From contig OZ244811.1 of NCBI GenBank assembly GCA_965220105.1, positions 3,658,001 to 3,722,000 on the forward strand: a stretch of DNA of 64,000 nt, read 5' to 3'. The DNA is from Bin87 sp965220105. GTDB lineage: Bacteria > Chloroflexota > Dehalococcoidia > Lucifugimonadales > UBA3495. Within the stretch, counting starts at the first letter, position 1. Each line of letters begins with the position of its first letter. The notes below the pieces were generated by a model. That model had not been told where the DNA came from. It ran no database searches and saw only the letters and a list, made by a program, of their open reading frames with translations. The translations under genes and the position numbers were made by a program. This document shows positions 43,308 through 52,511 of the stretch, in pieces.

Positions 43308-44696
43308 TTATCGGGGCGTCACCGACGACTCCGGCTTGAGGGCCTCATTTATTTCGTTTTCGTCAGGCCACCAATCCGGGCGGTGGATCTCGGTAACACG
43401 GTCTCGGATGATCTTTTTCGGCGGCTCGATATTGTAGAGGCGGCGAGCGTTTGCCCCCAGGAACCTGGCCTGGTCGTCGATGGGCAACTCGCATTCTTCC
43501 ATAGTCTCGATGGCTCGCCAGGCGTCGTCGCCGTCGTGGTGATAAACGTCGGAGGCCCAGGCGAGGATGTCCCGATAGTAGTCGGGCAGGCGCGACGGGG
43601 GCGCTTCGTCACCTTCAAAGCCGGTGACGCAATGTTGGAAGAAAGTCTCGCTGGGCAGTTGCTTCAGAGGAGGCAAGTTGCGGTCATTTCGATAGAGCCG
43701 ATAGGTCTTGTCGCATTCATCCAGCAAAAAGCTCAGCCAGGTGGACGACGCCTCGAACACCGCGGCTTGAATCTTGGGATGCCTTTCGAAAAACCCCGAC
43801 ATCAACACCATGGTCACCCACAGGGACGCCTCGGCCTGGAAGTTTTGCACATTGCCCAAGAAGGTATGCGGCAATCCGGATGTGGAAATGGTCCTTCTGA
43901 TGAGCTCTGCGCCTGAATACTGGTCGGAATAGCCCGGTGGTTTCGCGACCCCCGAGGCCGGGAACGGGTGCATACCGTAGACGAGGCCAGTATCTTCCAG
44001 GGCATTCCACACGCCCTCGTACTTGGGTTGAATCGGGTAGTTACCCATGGCATCCATGGGTCTGATCAGGGCAACCCGGCAGCCTTTGGCAGCCACGCGA
44101 TAGACCTCTTCAACAGCGAACTGGGGGTTCTGCATGGGGATGAGGGCGGCGAAGTAGAGACGTTCCGGGTCCTCCTGCGTGTATTCATATGCCCAATCGT
44201 TGTAGGCCTTGCACATGGCCCGCGCCCCCAGGGCGTTCTGCAGCCAGGGGTAGGTATCGATGCTGGTCGGTATGACCATCACCTGGTCGATACCCTGCAC
44301 GTCCATGTCGCGCAACCGGGGCCCGGGTTCGTCTGCCCCGGCGTGGGCGAGGTATTCCGACTGCTCCCTGGTGAGGGCAGTTTCCGGGTTGAGGTTGCGG
44401 ACGTTGAAGGCGCGCTGGATGTCGTGTTTGAGTCCCGGACCGGCTAGCCTCACGATGTCGATGATCCCAGGGCCTGTCTTGGGCACGGGGGAAAAGCTGT
44501 TCACGTCGGCCTTCCCGTTGACCAGCAACTGGTTGGTCTCGGCGTCGTACCACATGGTGGACTTCAGAGCTTCCAACTCGCCTTTGGTGAGGTGGTCTGC
44601 GACCCGCTCCCAGACTCTGGCGGGCTCAACGATGTGAGCGTCGCAGTCGAAGGTGGGGAAATCTTTGGTCATTGGCCTGAATCGCTGCACTGGCAC
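43308..44696 (-). CDS. Amidohydrolase-2 family metal-dependent hydrolase
   Basis: A 462-residue protein from the GTG at 44696, which has AGGAGGG 7 bases upstream; the ATG at 44672 gives the same domain start as its neighbour. FDCDAHIVEPARVWERV carries the D-x-H motif, followed by RDMDVQGIDQVMVIPTS, GMHPFPASG, a mid-protein AVFEASSTW where relatives have a His, and YHHDGDDAW near the end. It is a paralogue of the 42002 gene in the same orientation, 25 bases apart. SAR202-type bacteria are known for expansions of this family. Substrate unknown. Confidence 0.8.
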   Translation of the reverse strand: MPVQRFRPMTKDFPTFDCDAHIVEPARVWERVADHLTKGELEALKSTMWYDAETNQLLVNGKADVNSFSPVPKTGPGIIDIVRLAGPGLKHDIQRAFNVRNLNPETALTREQSEYLAHAGADEPGPRLRDMDVQGIDQVMVIPTSIDTYPWLQNALGARAMCKAYNDWAYEYTQEDPERLYFAALIPMQNPQFAVEEVYRVAAKGCRVALIRPMDAMGNYPIQPKYEGVWNALEDTGLVYGMHPFPASGVAKPPGYSDQYSGAELIRRTISTSGLPHTFLGNVQNFQAEASLWVTMVLMSGFFERHPKIQAAVFEASSTWLSFLLDECDKTYRLYRNDRNLPPLKQLPSETFFQHCVTGFEGDEAPPSRLPDYYRDILAWASDVYHHDGDDAWRAIETMEECELPIDDQARFLGANARRLYNIEPPKKIIRDRVTEIHRPDWWPDENEINEALKPESSVTPR

Positions 44697-44903
44697 GACG
44701 GACCCTCCTCTCCACCGCATGGTGGATTGTATACAGGCAATTTTACGCCTAACTTAACAATGGGCTTTACTAATGTCAACCATATGACGGGTTGAATGAG
44801 CCCGAATCGTAGGTGAAGCGGCACTACTCCCGCCTTGCTACCCTTGCCACGGCGTATCCGCACGTTGGGAGGGCGATGCGCCTGGCGGATATCCGCCAAA
44901 ATG

Positions 44904-44976
44904 CGGCGATTTAGGAGTGCTTCGTTAGAGTTCCTGCGTGTCGAGCAAGTGCTCTAACCAACTGAGCTAATCGCCC
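44904..44976 (-). tRNA. tRNA-Val(GAC)-like sequence, probably decayed
   Basis: Minus strand, 73 bases. The 5' half is a good tRNA: acceptor GGGCGAT, D-arm TAGCTCAGTTGGTTAGAGC, anticodon stem CTTGC/GCAGG around GAC. The 3' end gives a matching acceptor strand (ATCGCC). But base 33 is C instead of the near-invariant T, and the T-arm (TAACG...CCTAA) lacks the TTC loop and does not pair. It therefore looks like a relic, or a sequence rebuilt by integration. A perfect palindrome TGGCGGATATCCGCCA lies just downstream (44884-44899). Confidence 0.5.
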
Positions 44977-45079
44977 ACGGGGTGCTTTTGGTGGCCTCTT
45001 TTTACCAGAATAGCTGCCTGTTTGTACCCTCTCAACCTCGCTGGTCAATAACGTTGCGGGGTAGTAAATATCATCGGGT

Positions 45080-45402
45080 CTAGTCCAGGAATGCCGCATC
45101 GCTCGGTGCCCAATCAGGCTCCGGGGTCGTCCCTGGGGATAGATGCTTGGGAATACGTCCGCGTGGAGCGGGCGGCGGCACTCTGCCGTGGCGGGTCTGC
45201 TCCGGCGCGATGAATGGGTCCACGCCCAAGGCTTGAAGGTCGGCAACCGCCCTGGCCGAGTAGTAACCGGCGGCGGATACCTCCCGGGACGCTTTGCCGG
45301 CGTTGCTGATGGTTTCCTCAATCATGGCCACGGCCTGCTGTTTGTCCGAGGTCAGGTTGGTGGCCCGCGCCGCCACGATCACCTGGTGAGCGCTGTCCAC
45401 CT
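45080..45402 (-). pseudogene. IS1182-like transposase C-terminal fragment
   Basis: The minus strand encodes VDSAHQVIVAARATNLTSDK, IEETISNAGKASREVSAAGYYS and ALGVDPFIAPEQTRHGR, typical of the catalytic end of IS1182/IS5-type transposases (D-x-x-Q-I-V-A, then G-Y-x-S). The N-terminal half is missing. At about 45403 it abuts IS630 sequence on the other strand, so one element has landed in or recombined with another. Confidence 0.65.
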
Positions 45403-45404
45403 GG

Positions 45405-45924
45405 AACGGAGACTGGACGGACTGTCGGACGACCCGCGCAGTGGCCGACCCAGTGCGGTTACCGATGACGACGTGGAACGGGCGATTACGCTGACGTTGG
45501 AGACCACGCTCAAGGGCGCGACCATTGGCACCCGGTCCATGGCCCAGCCCTGCGGGCTTAGCCACAACACAGTCAGCCACATCTGGCGGGCCTTCGGATT
45601 GCAGCCCCACCGCACCGAAGCGTTCAAGTTGTCGCCCGATTCTCTCTTCATTGAGAAGGTGCGGGACGTTGTGGGGCTGTACCTCAAACCGCCGGACCGG
45701 GCGTTGGTCCTGTGCGTGGACGGGAAGTCCCAGATCCAAGCGTTGGATCGCACCCGTCCGCTATTGCCCATGCGCCCGGGACAAGTGGAGCGGCGCACCC
45801 ACGATTACCTGCGCCACGGCACGGTATCTCTCTTTGCCGCCTTGGACGCCAGAACCGGCCGGGTGATTGGTCGCTGCCACCAACGGACCGAGGCGTGGAG
45901 TTTCGCAAGTTCCTCCGCTGGTAA
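45405..45924 (+). pseudogene. IS630-family transposase fragment
   Basis: Plus-strand codons read LDGLSDDPRSGRPSAVTDDD, GLSHNTVSHIWRAFGLQPHR and VVGLYLKPPDRALVLCVDGK, then ALDRTRPLLPMRPGQ, the helix-turn-helix and first catalytic Asp of IS630 transposases. Near 45880 the frame slips (normal continuation VEFRKFL is one frame over). The last catalytic Asp and Glu are missing. The end coincides with the target duplication of the next cassette. Confidence 0.75.
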
Positions 45925-46796
45925 GAGAAAATTGCGAAACTTGAAGATCATCTGCACTGCGACTGAAGGCGGTACCAAATCAGGGCGTCGGTTGGACTGG
46001 CGCTCCCCCACGTCGCTAGAATGCACCAGCATCACATTCACCAATGAAGCAACCCATGACGACGTCCAACGCTGCCGAAGAATTCATGCGCTCGCTGGAC
46101 CAAAATCCAGAGATCGAGCAAGAACTACGCCGACGCCTGCTCACCCAAGAACTCCTCGACCTTCCCAACACGGTCGGGAAACTCGCAACCGCCATCTCGG
46201 AAATGCGGGAAACCTTCGACCGCCGCCTCACGTCGCTCGAGTCCCAGCAGTCGGAAAACACCGAACAGCTGAACTCCATCCAGCAGACGCTCAACACCCT
46301 CGATGGCAGGGTCGCCAACATCACGGGCTCCGACTACGAACGCAGAGCAACCCGCCGTGTGCCGAGCTTGCTCTCACGCTTCCTGTGTCTCAGCCGAATC
46401 CAAGCGCTCCACTCACCCCTGCAGGAAACCACGCCATTCCTGGTCGAGATGATCAACAACGCCCTGACGGCCCACGACATCACGGACAGCGAGGCGGATG
46501 ACCTTGAACAGGCCGACATCATACTCTCCGCAAACAACGCCGCTGGCGACCGTACATACCTCGTCGCCGAGGCTTCCGTAACCATCGACGACACCGACAT
46601 AGGCCGCGCCCATAGGCGAGCACGGATACTACAAAGCTTCGCCGGAAGGCCGGTCATTCCAGCCGTCATCGGAGCCACCCCATCGGACGCCAACCGCCAA
46701 CGAGCTACTGACGCCAACGTCCACATCCTCACCCTGCAACCATAAGGACACACCAACCCAGTCGCTGACAGAGTTTCGCAATTTTCTCGCTGGTAA
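45917..46796. mobile_element. Cassette with 17-bp terminal inverted repeats and 8-bp target duplication
   Basis: GAGAAAATTGCGAAACT (45925-45941) and its perfect complement AGTTTCGCAATTTTCTC (46772-46788) bound an 864-bp unit. Each end is directly abutted by GCTGGTAA (45917-45924 and 46789-46796), as expected for a target duplication. It carries only the nuclease-like gene at 46044 and no transposase. The flank (AGTTTCGCAA at 45898) resembles its own end, which may have guided insertion. A rearranged IS630 end is the alternative. Confidence 0.6.
46044..46745 (+). CDS. PD-(D/E)XK-like nuclease-family protein with coiled-coil start
   Basis: A 233-residue protein. Residues 1-90 are a coiled coil (LLTQELLDLPNTVGKLATAISEMRETFDRRLTSLESQ). 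Residues 95-233 (GSDYERRATRR, EADDLEQADIILSA, DRTYLVAEASVTIDDTDIGRA, PVIPAVIG) resemble a family of predicted restriction-endonuclease-fold proteins common in cyanobacteria and Chloroflexota. The ASVTIDD strand with E and D residues is the likely catalytic edge, although the classical ExK lysine is not evident. It is the only gene in the cassette; activity and target unknown. Confidence 0.6.
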   Translation: MKQPMTTSNAAEEFMRSLDQNPEIEQELRRRLLTQELLDLPNTVGKLATAISEMRETFDRRLTSLESQQSENTEQLNSIQQTLNTLDGRVANITGSDYERRATRRVPSLLSRFLCLSRIQALHSPLQETTPFLVEMINNALTAHDITDSEADDLEQADIILSANNAAGDRTYLVAEASVTIDDTDIGRAHRRARILQSFAGRPVIPAVIGATPSDANRQRATDANVHILTLQP

Positions 46797-46942
46797 CAAA
46801 GATTGACGCGGCTTCCCGCAGTCTATAAACTACATCGTTAACTCCGTTGTGGCAGATTTCTGGTGTATCATCAGGTAAAAATAGCGATAATCGTCTATAA
46901 TAGCGCGAACTGCAACGAATCAAGCAAAAGGGAGGAAGTAAA
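46746..46942. other. Spacer with AT-rich promoter-like region
   Basis: About 200 bases. 46860-46940 is markedly AT-rich (TATCATCAGG, TATAATAGCG). AAGGGAGGAAG (46927-46937) is the ribosome binding site of the next gene. No gene seen. Confidence 0.5.
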
Positions 46943-48700
46943 ATGGCGTATGACCTGCTTATCAAGAACGGGCGCGTGGTTGACGGCTCCGGCGGGCCTT
47001 CCTTCTACGCAGATGTGGCGGTGCAAAATGGGAAAATCGTGGGAGTCGGCAAGTTCACTGAATCGGCCGCTCGCACTATCGACGCCGACGGCCGAGTAGT
47101 GGCCCCCGGGTTCATTGACCATCACACCCACTATGACCCCCAGGCGTTATGGGACCCCCTCTGCAACTATACGGTCCAGAACGGCAACACCTCCGTGGTA
47201 GTTGGACAGTGCGGACAGACGATCGCCCCGGCGCGGCCGGGGGACCAAGAGTGGTACCTGAAGTTCTTCGCGGATGCCGAGGCCATCCCATTGAGTTCGT
47301 TGCAGAACGGGGTGAACTTCACTTGGGGATCCATCGCGGAGTACCTTGACGCCTTGGGCCAAAGGCGTGGCGTCAACGTGGGCGCCCTGGTCGGCCACTC
47401 CGGAGTAAGACGCTACGTTATGGGTGAGGCAGCCTCGGAGCGGGCCGAGGCCACTGCTGAGGAAATCGAGTCCATGAAGCAGTTGGTCCGAGAGGGTATG
47501 CTGGCCGGCGCGCTGGGGTTCAGCACCACCCCCAAGGACCGGGATGATCCGGCCGGCGTCGCCGCTGAGGAAGAGCGATATATCCTCGGCAGCGTCCTGG
47601 GCGAGTTGGGCAGCGGCCTCTTCCAGGTTAGCGGCGGCTCCCCTGAGGGCGTTTACGCGTCGCATCGTACTGCCAGGGAGCTATCCCGGAGGAACGGCCG
47701 TCCTGCCATCTACAACCTGGTGTCCCAGGAGCTGAACAACCCCGACGGATGGAAAGAGCACCTGCAGTGGTTGGAAGACTCCTTCAAAGATGGGATCAGG
47801 GCCTATGGCTCCTGCATATCCATCACGGCCGGTCCGATCTTCAACCTGAGGCTGGGATTGGATGTTCCCCAGGACGAAGACCTGATCAGCCCGCATATCA
47901 TGTTCGCGGGTATGCCCACCTGGGACTCGGTCATGGCCCGGCCGACTCCGGAGCGTATGCGGGCTTTCCGGGACACCGAGATCCGCCGGGCGCTGAGCGC
48001 AGAGGCGGTGGAAGGGACCGTTGCCCAGGCGGCGCCGGGGACGGACCGTCGGGGCAGTCCCCGGGGATTCTTCAACCGGCGCTGGGATTTGGTAGAGGTC
48101 TTCATGGCCCACCAGGAGCGGAACCGGCAGTTCGAGGGCAAGAGCGTCGAGCAATTGGCTCAGGAGCAGGGTAAGGGGATTATGGAAGCCTTTCTGGATC
48201 TGTCCCTGGACGAAGACCTGGAAACCCACTTCCTGTGCGTTGACCGCAACGTGGACGTTGACTCCCAGAGGCAGATACTCGGCTCGCCCTACACCGTTAT
48301 CGGCACCACCGACGGCGGCGCGCGCCCGGACACGATGGACCGCTACGAATACAGCACCAATCTGCTGGGCTACTGGGTACGGGAAAAGCAGGTCATGTCA
48401 CTGGAAGATGCCGTCTATCGGCTGACGGGCAAGACCGCCCTGATGCACGAACTGCATGACCGCGGCTTCATCGCCCCGGGCAAAGCCGCCGACCTAACCA
48501 TCTTCGATGCTGACACCATCGCCTCCAAACCCCGGGAACCGGTGGATTATCCCCCGGCCGGCGCTAATGCCAAGCACGTGAGGCGGGGCGCCATCGGGAT
48601 CGACTATGTGATAGTCAACGGCGAGGTTCTGCTGGAAGACGGCGAGCACACTGGAGCGCTGCCCGGCCAGGTCCTCCGGGGGCCCTTGTACCAAGGCTGA
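46943..48700 (+). CDS. D-aminoacylase/N-acyl-D-amino-acid deacylase family hydrolase
   Basis: A 585-residue protein with GGGAGG 6 bases before the ATG. DLLIKNGRVVDGSGGP at the start, GRVVAPGFIDHHTHYD (about residues 50-65, H-x-H metal site), VGQCGQTIAPARP with the bridging-ligand Cys region, and the C-terminal GKAADLTIFDADTI ending strand are all typical of amidohydrolase-3/D-aminoacylase members, at their usual length or somewhat longer. It would cleave N-acyl groups from D-amino acids or related amides. Monocistronic, with an AT-rich promoter region. Confidence 0.8.
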   Translation: MAYDLLIKNGRVVDGSGGPSFYADVAVQNGKIVGVGKFTESAARTIDADGRVVAPGFIDHHTHYDPQALWDPLCNYTVQNGNTSVVVGQCGQTIAPARPGDQEWYLKFFADAEAIPLSSLQNGVNFTWGSIAEYLDALGQRRGVNVGALVGHSGVRRYVMGEAASERAEATAEEIESMKQLVREGMLAGALGFSTTPKDRDDPAGVAAEEERYILGSVLGELGSGLFQVSGGSPEGVYASHRTARELSRRNGRPAIYNLVSQELNNPDGWKEHLQWLEDSFKDGIRAYGSCISITAGPIFNLRLGLDVPQDEDLISPHIMFAGMPTWDSVMARPTPERMRAFRDTEIRRALSAEAVEGTVAQAAPGTDRRGSPRGFFNRRWDLVEVFMAHQERNRQFEGKSVEQLAQEQGKGIMEAFLDLSLDEDLETHFLCVDRNVDVDSQRQILGSPYTVIGTTDGGARPDTMDRYEYSTNLLGYWVREKQVMSLEDAVYRLTGKTALMHELHDRGFIAPGKAADLTIFDADTIASKPREPVDYPPAGANAKHVRRGAIGIDYVIVNGEVLLEDGEHTGALPGQVLRGPLYQG

Positions 48701-48845
48701 CCGTTAGTTAGCCCAGAAGCGATCGGTCGGGCAAATGGCCCAACCTCGTCTCAATGGGTATTTCAACAGGGGGCAGAGTTGAGACCTGCCCCCTATTCAG
48801 GGTCGGTGCCAAGTCGCCACTACCGCCCGCTCGGGCGGGGTTTCA

Positions 48846-49670
48846 GTGGGCACCGGCGGCGTCGGTCGCTTCGGCCACCCCATCCTGGAGCCGTCTCCGG
48901 ACAGCTTCGAGGAACTTTACGGCCTTACCACCGTCGGCCTTTACGCCATGATCGCTCGCCGGCACATGCACCTCTACGGAACCACCTCCGAGCAACTGGC
49001 CGAGGTGTCCGTGGCCATGCGTCACCACGCCTCCATGAATCCGGAGGCCCTCTTCCGCGACCCCGTTACCGTCGAGGATGTGGTCAACTCCCGCGTCATC
49101 TCCGACCCGCTGCACCTGATGGACTGCTGCGTCATCACGGACGGCGGCGGCGCGGTGGTTGTAGCGTCTCCCGAGGTTGCCCGCAACTGCCGCCATACCC
49201 CGGTGTGGGTGTTGGGCGCCGGCGAGGCCATCGCCCATCAGGGCGCCGGCCGCCGCGACCTCATCTATATCGCCGCCCACCAGAGCGCGCCCCGAGCCTT
49301 CGAGATGGCCGGCGTGACTCACGACGACATCGACATGGCCATGGTGTACGACTCCTTCACCATTACCGTCGTGGAAACTCTGGAAGACCTGGGCTTCTGT
49401 CCCAAAGGTGAGGGCGGCGCCTTCGTCAGCGGCGGCCGGCTCAAGGTCGGCGGCGGGCTGCCCACCAATACCGACGGCGGCGGCCTGTCGTCCAACCACC
49501 CGGGCATGCGGGGACTCTTCCTGCTGCTGGAGGCCACCCGCCAGCTGCGTCACGAATTCGAGGGCACCGGACGCCAGGTGCCGAACTGTCAAATCGCCCT
49601 GGCCCATGGCACGGGCGGTGCCCTCGGTTCCCGCCACAGCGGCGGCACCGTCATCCTGGGGAGGGACTAA
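48846..49670 (+). pseudogene. Thiolase, 5'-truncated
   Basis: A 274-codon frame that starts inside a thiolase. It contains GGGLSSNHPGMRG (catalytic His) and ALAHGTGGALGSRHSGGTVIL (C-terminal Gly-rich end). Compared with the usual about 390 residues, the first about 110, including the catalytic Cys, are missing. The frame comes directly after a hairpin (CCCGCTCGGGCGGG at about 48827-48840), so the break point is a junction. The partner gene at 49673 is intact, so the pair was once a SCP2-thiolase/DUF35 operon. Confidence 0.7.
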
Positions 49671-49672
49671 CC

Positions 49673-50083
49673 ATGCCGGAATGGAACAAACCGCTGCCTA
49701 CCGTCGTCGGTGAGACCCGACCTTTCTGGGATTCCTGCCGGCGCGGCCAGCTGGTCATCCAGCTTTGCGACGACTGCAACGAGTACCAGTGGTACCCCCG
49801 TGGCATCTGCGCCAACTGCTGGAGCGAAAACATCCAGTGGGTGCAGTCCAGCGGCCGGGGAACCGTCTGGACCTACACGATAACCAACCAGAACCGCACC
49901 ACTGGTTTTGCCGAGATGGTCCCCTACGTGGTGGCCCTGGTGGAGTTGGAAGAGGGCGTTCGGATGTTCACCAACATCATCGAATGCAACCCTCGTGACG
50001 TCCACATCGGCATGGCGGTAGAAGTAACCTTCCAGACCGCCACCCCCCAAATCAGCATCCCCTACTTCAAGCCGGCCGCGTAA
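49673..50083 (+). CDS. DUF35/OB-fold acyl-CoA-associated protein
   Basis: A 136-residue protein: rubredoxin-like zinc knuckle CDDCNEYQWYPRGICANC (residues 32-49) followed by an OB-fold (GTVWTYTITNQ, YVVALVELEEGVRMFTNI, GMAVEVTF). Length and layout are normal for DUF35 proteins that pair with thiolase-type enzymes in acyl-CoA side-chain degradation. It follows the truncated thiolase by 2 bases. With its partner broken, it may be a relic or act with another thiolase. Confidence 0.8.
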   Translation: MPEWNKPLPTVVGETRPFWDSCRRGQLVIQLCDDCNEYQWYPRGICANCWSENIQWVQSSGRGTVWTYTITNQNRTTGFAEMVPYVVALVELEEGVRMFTNIIECNPRDVHIGMAVEVTFQTATPQISIPYFKPAA

Positions 50084-50107
50084 CTAACGCCTGCCGGGTC
50101 GCAAACC

Positions 50108-50475
50108 ATGAACAGCAATGTGTACCATATCCACTTTCTTGACCACCAAATGCCGGCCGGCGAACCTGACTTAGTCAGGTTCGCCAGAGACTACGCCGCT
50201 GAACTCAGTGGCGCCAGTCTGGACGACATCACCTGCTTCATACAACAGCACACTGGCGAACCCCAGCTATCGAGTGACTATCGGCGTCTCGCAGCGCCTG
50301 AACGACGCCATCCGGCGCATAGCAGACTCCGGCCTTGAACCCGTCTTTGAAGAACCGGAGAGGCCCTACGTGGACGGCGACTCCTGCGTAGTCCCCGGTT
50401 CATTCCAAATCAAGCACTTCGGCGCTACCATCGACCCCCAGGGCGGTTTCCAACCACCCACAAAGGCAAAGCATC
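50108..50475 (+). pseudogene. Hypothetical gene, probably frameshifted
   Basis: From the ATG at 50108 the frame is convincing for about 55 codons (NSNVYHIHFLDHQMPAGEPD, RFARDYAAELSGASLDD). Near 50260 coding quality switches to another frame (VTIGVSQRLNDAIRRIADSG, EPERPYVDGDSCVVPGSFQI), running on toward the next gene. A one-base change would join them into one protein of about 120 residues. Two separate genes are possible. No family recognised. Confidence 0.4.
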
Positions 50476-50649
50476 ATGGCCGAAGTCCTCGCCGAACATG
50501 TCCACGACCTGCCCGACATCGCCAAAAACTTCCTCAACTGGCGCTACATCGAATCCGATTGGGAAACCGGCCTAATTATCATTTTCTGGGGCGACGGCGA
50601 AGAGGAGGAAATCGAACTCCACTCCTCCAACAGCGAATTAGCGATTTAG
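50476..50649 (+). CDS. Small hypothetical protein
   Basis: A 57-residue acidic protein (AEVLAEHVHDLPDIAKNFLNWRY, then ETGLIIIFWGDGEEEEIELH). It has good codon use and an AAAGG-type upstream region. It reads like an alpha/beta mini-domain. Its function and its link to the preceding gene are unclear. Confidence 0.5.
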   Translation: MAEVLAEHVHDLPDIAKNFLNWRYIESDWETGLIIIFWGDGEEEEIELHSSNSELAI

Positions 50650-50730
50650 CAGAAAGAGTGCCTACTATGTAGCTTCAACCACATGGCCAATGGCGTCATC
50701 CTGAAGTGCCATTTCGCAAACCGTCCCTTT

Positions 50731-51603
50731 CTAACCGTATCGCTCCCTCTGTTCCAACATCTGCCGCTGGATTTCGGCAAGCTCCTCATCAGATTCATGC
50801 CCGTTATACCGCTTGAGACGGACCGGATGCTGGTATGCCTGCTCAATTTCGCCACCGTTACGCAATCGGCTCCCGATAATCTCGCAATAGCTGGCTTGAA
50901 GCTCACAAGTGAGGTAAGTTAGCCCCAAGTTTTTGGCCTGCACCACCTCCGAGCCACTGCCACCGAACAGGATGAACGCCGTATCCCCCGGAACCGTGCA
51001 GGACTTAATCAACAACTCCGAAAGTCCTTCAGGGATTTGGCAAGGGTGGTTGGTTTTCTGACGGGATACATTCTTGACCAGGTTGAAGTTCAGCCACGAA
51101 TAAGGCATACGACCCTTGTGCCCCAGCCGGATACGCTCCCTGATGCGGGGGTCGGTGGGATTCTTATACGGCTGGGCAACCTGCTCTTTGTAAAATCGGT
51201 TGTGCTTGGTCTTGGTGGCGTGCAGTATGGAGCGATGCGCCGTCGTGAAGTGCCGGCTAGTATGTCCGATGTTGGTGTTGTAAACCCAAACGTAATCATG
51301 GACAGCATAGGCGTGTTCGTCCAGGTATTTCACCCGAAGGTATGAGTTCTGCCTGGGGTAGTTGATAAAAAACAGATTGCCGTCGGGCCGTAGCACCCGT
51401 AAGCATTCCCTTGCCAAGCCAATGTACCAATCAACGTATTCGTTCCACGAAGAAGTGAACCTTAGCCCGTCGTAACTGATGCCGGCGTTGTAGTCAGGGT
51501 CGCCATAAATCATATCAACACACCCATCCGGTAAATCCCGCAGGATGGTCATCACATCATCGTTGACGACTTGGTTACGATATTTTTCAGGTAAAGCAAT
51601 CAT
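50731..51603 (-). CDS. Type II DNA methyltransferase (beta class)
   Basis: A 290-residue protein. Motif IV is YGDPDYNAG (about residue 34) and motif I FILFGGSGSEVVQAKNLG (about 225), the beta order. NQVVNDDVMTILRDLPDGCVD is the usual start. It overlaps the end of the nuclease gene by 4 bases (ATGA), so it is translated after it. By family, it methylates adenine or cytosine amino groups to protect the host from its partner nuclease. The target sequence is not predictable. Confidence 0.8.
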   Translation of the reverse strand: MIALPEKYRNQVVNDDVMTILRDLPDGCVDMIYGDPDYNAGISYDGLRFTSSWNEYVDWYIGLARECLRVLRPDGNLFFINYPRQNSYLRVKYLDEHAYAVHDYVWVYNTNIGHTSRHFTTAHRSILHATKTKHNRFYKEQVAQPYKNPTDPRIRERIRLGHKGRMPYSWLNFNLVKNVSRQKTNHPCQIPEGLSELLIKSCTVPGDTAFILFGGSGSEVVQAKNLGLTYLTCELQASYCEIIGSRLRNGGEIEQAYQHPVRLKRYNGHESDEELAEIQRQMLEQRERYG

Positions 51604-52427
51604 CGTGTAACCAGCGTGTACTCGGCGCAACGTTCTAGCCGTATTGAGCCTGGAGTTTGCGGGTGAGTGAACGAATATAGGTACAACAGCAAGCGTTCCG
51701 GCCGTCCTGTACCCCCTTGTATCCTCAACAAGTAACAGCATTTGATGCTCCTCACGAGCATATCGTGTGCAATATCTCTATAATATCGGTACGGATTGAA
51801 TATTTGAAATACATTGAAGTCTGGAGGCATACCATTCTTAGCCTCAAAAATGGTTATATGACCTAGATATTCCATAGTGAGATCTATTTCAACCTGCACT
51901 CGCTCCGCTCGTATCCAAGTGGTTGCAATTTCGCCGCCATTTGTATAGTGGTCCAAACTGTAATGCAAAGAAATCTGAGTGCGATTAGAGCTGTAGATCT
52001 TTGGAGATGCCGTTATATCTTCATAAAGAAAATCGTGGATGATCCTCTGATTATAACCCACAGATAATATATTACTTTCGATAGTATTGACATTGTTCAG
52101 GACGCTAGGTCGATAGATCCATCGATACCGGTGATGATCAGGCACAGGCTCAAATTTGTGGTAGCCGTCAGCTATACCATTTACAAACTGATGCCTTGCG
52201 GGTCGTTGATTTCCCAAATGAATCACGAAGGCATCATCAGATAGTAGCGTGGGGGGCAAGCCGGCCGAACTGTCAATTTTCGTGGCATCAAAGTAGTTCT
52301 TAAAATCCAATGTGCGCGCTACGTCCCGCACTTCGTCGTTGCTGAAAACGAGATTGCCGCGGGACTTGCAGCGGTCGTAAAGACGGGCTATGACCGTCTG
52401 CTTTTTACTCATGCCCTGCGAAGTCAT
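51600..52427 (-). CDS. Predicted type II restriction endonuclease
   Basis: A 275-residue protein, first gene of the pair. RVQVEIDLTMEYLGHITIFEAKNG (about residues 175-198) fits a PD-(D/E)XK site (E-x-D, then E-x-K). The flanking region is alpha/beta with many aromatic residues. No named family is recognised. The assignment rests on the site and on the coupled methyltransferase. AT-rich codon usage differs from the flanking metabolic genes, suggesting transfer. Confidence 0.7.
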   Translation of the reverse strand: MTSQGMSKKQTVIARLYDRCKSRGNLVFSNDEVRDVARTLDFKNYFDATKIDSSAGLPPTLLSDDAFVIHLGNQRPARHQFVNGIADGYHKFEPVPDHHRYRWIYRPSVLNNVNTIESNILSVGYNQRIIHDFLYEDITASPKIYSSNRTQISLHYSLDHYTNGGEIATTWIRAERVQVEIDLTMEYLGHITIFEAKNGMPPDFNVFQIFNPYRYYRDIAHDMLVRSIKCCYLLRIQGGTGRPERLLLYLYSFTHPQTPGSIRLERCAEYTLVTR

Positions 52428-52511
52428 AATTAAACTGCTAAAACCAGTAGGTCGGCTGACCAGCGAAGCCTACGGTAGCAGTACTAGCGTCAGGCAGTCA
52501 ACGGACAACTG

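Noticed and set aside
45143..46501. 452-codon frame as one protein
   Set aside because: Only about 45405-45880 is IS630-like; both ends run through an unrelated IS1182 fragment and the next cassette.
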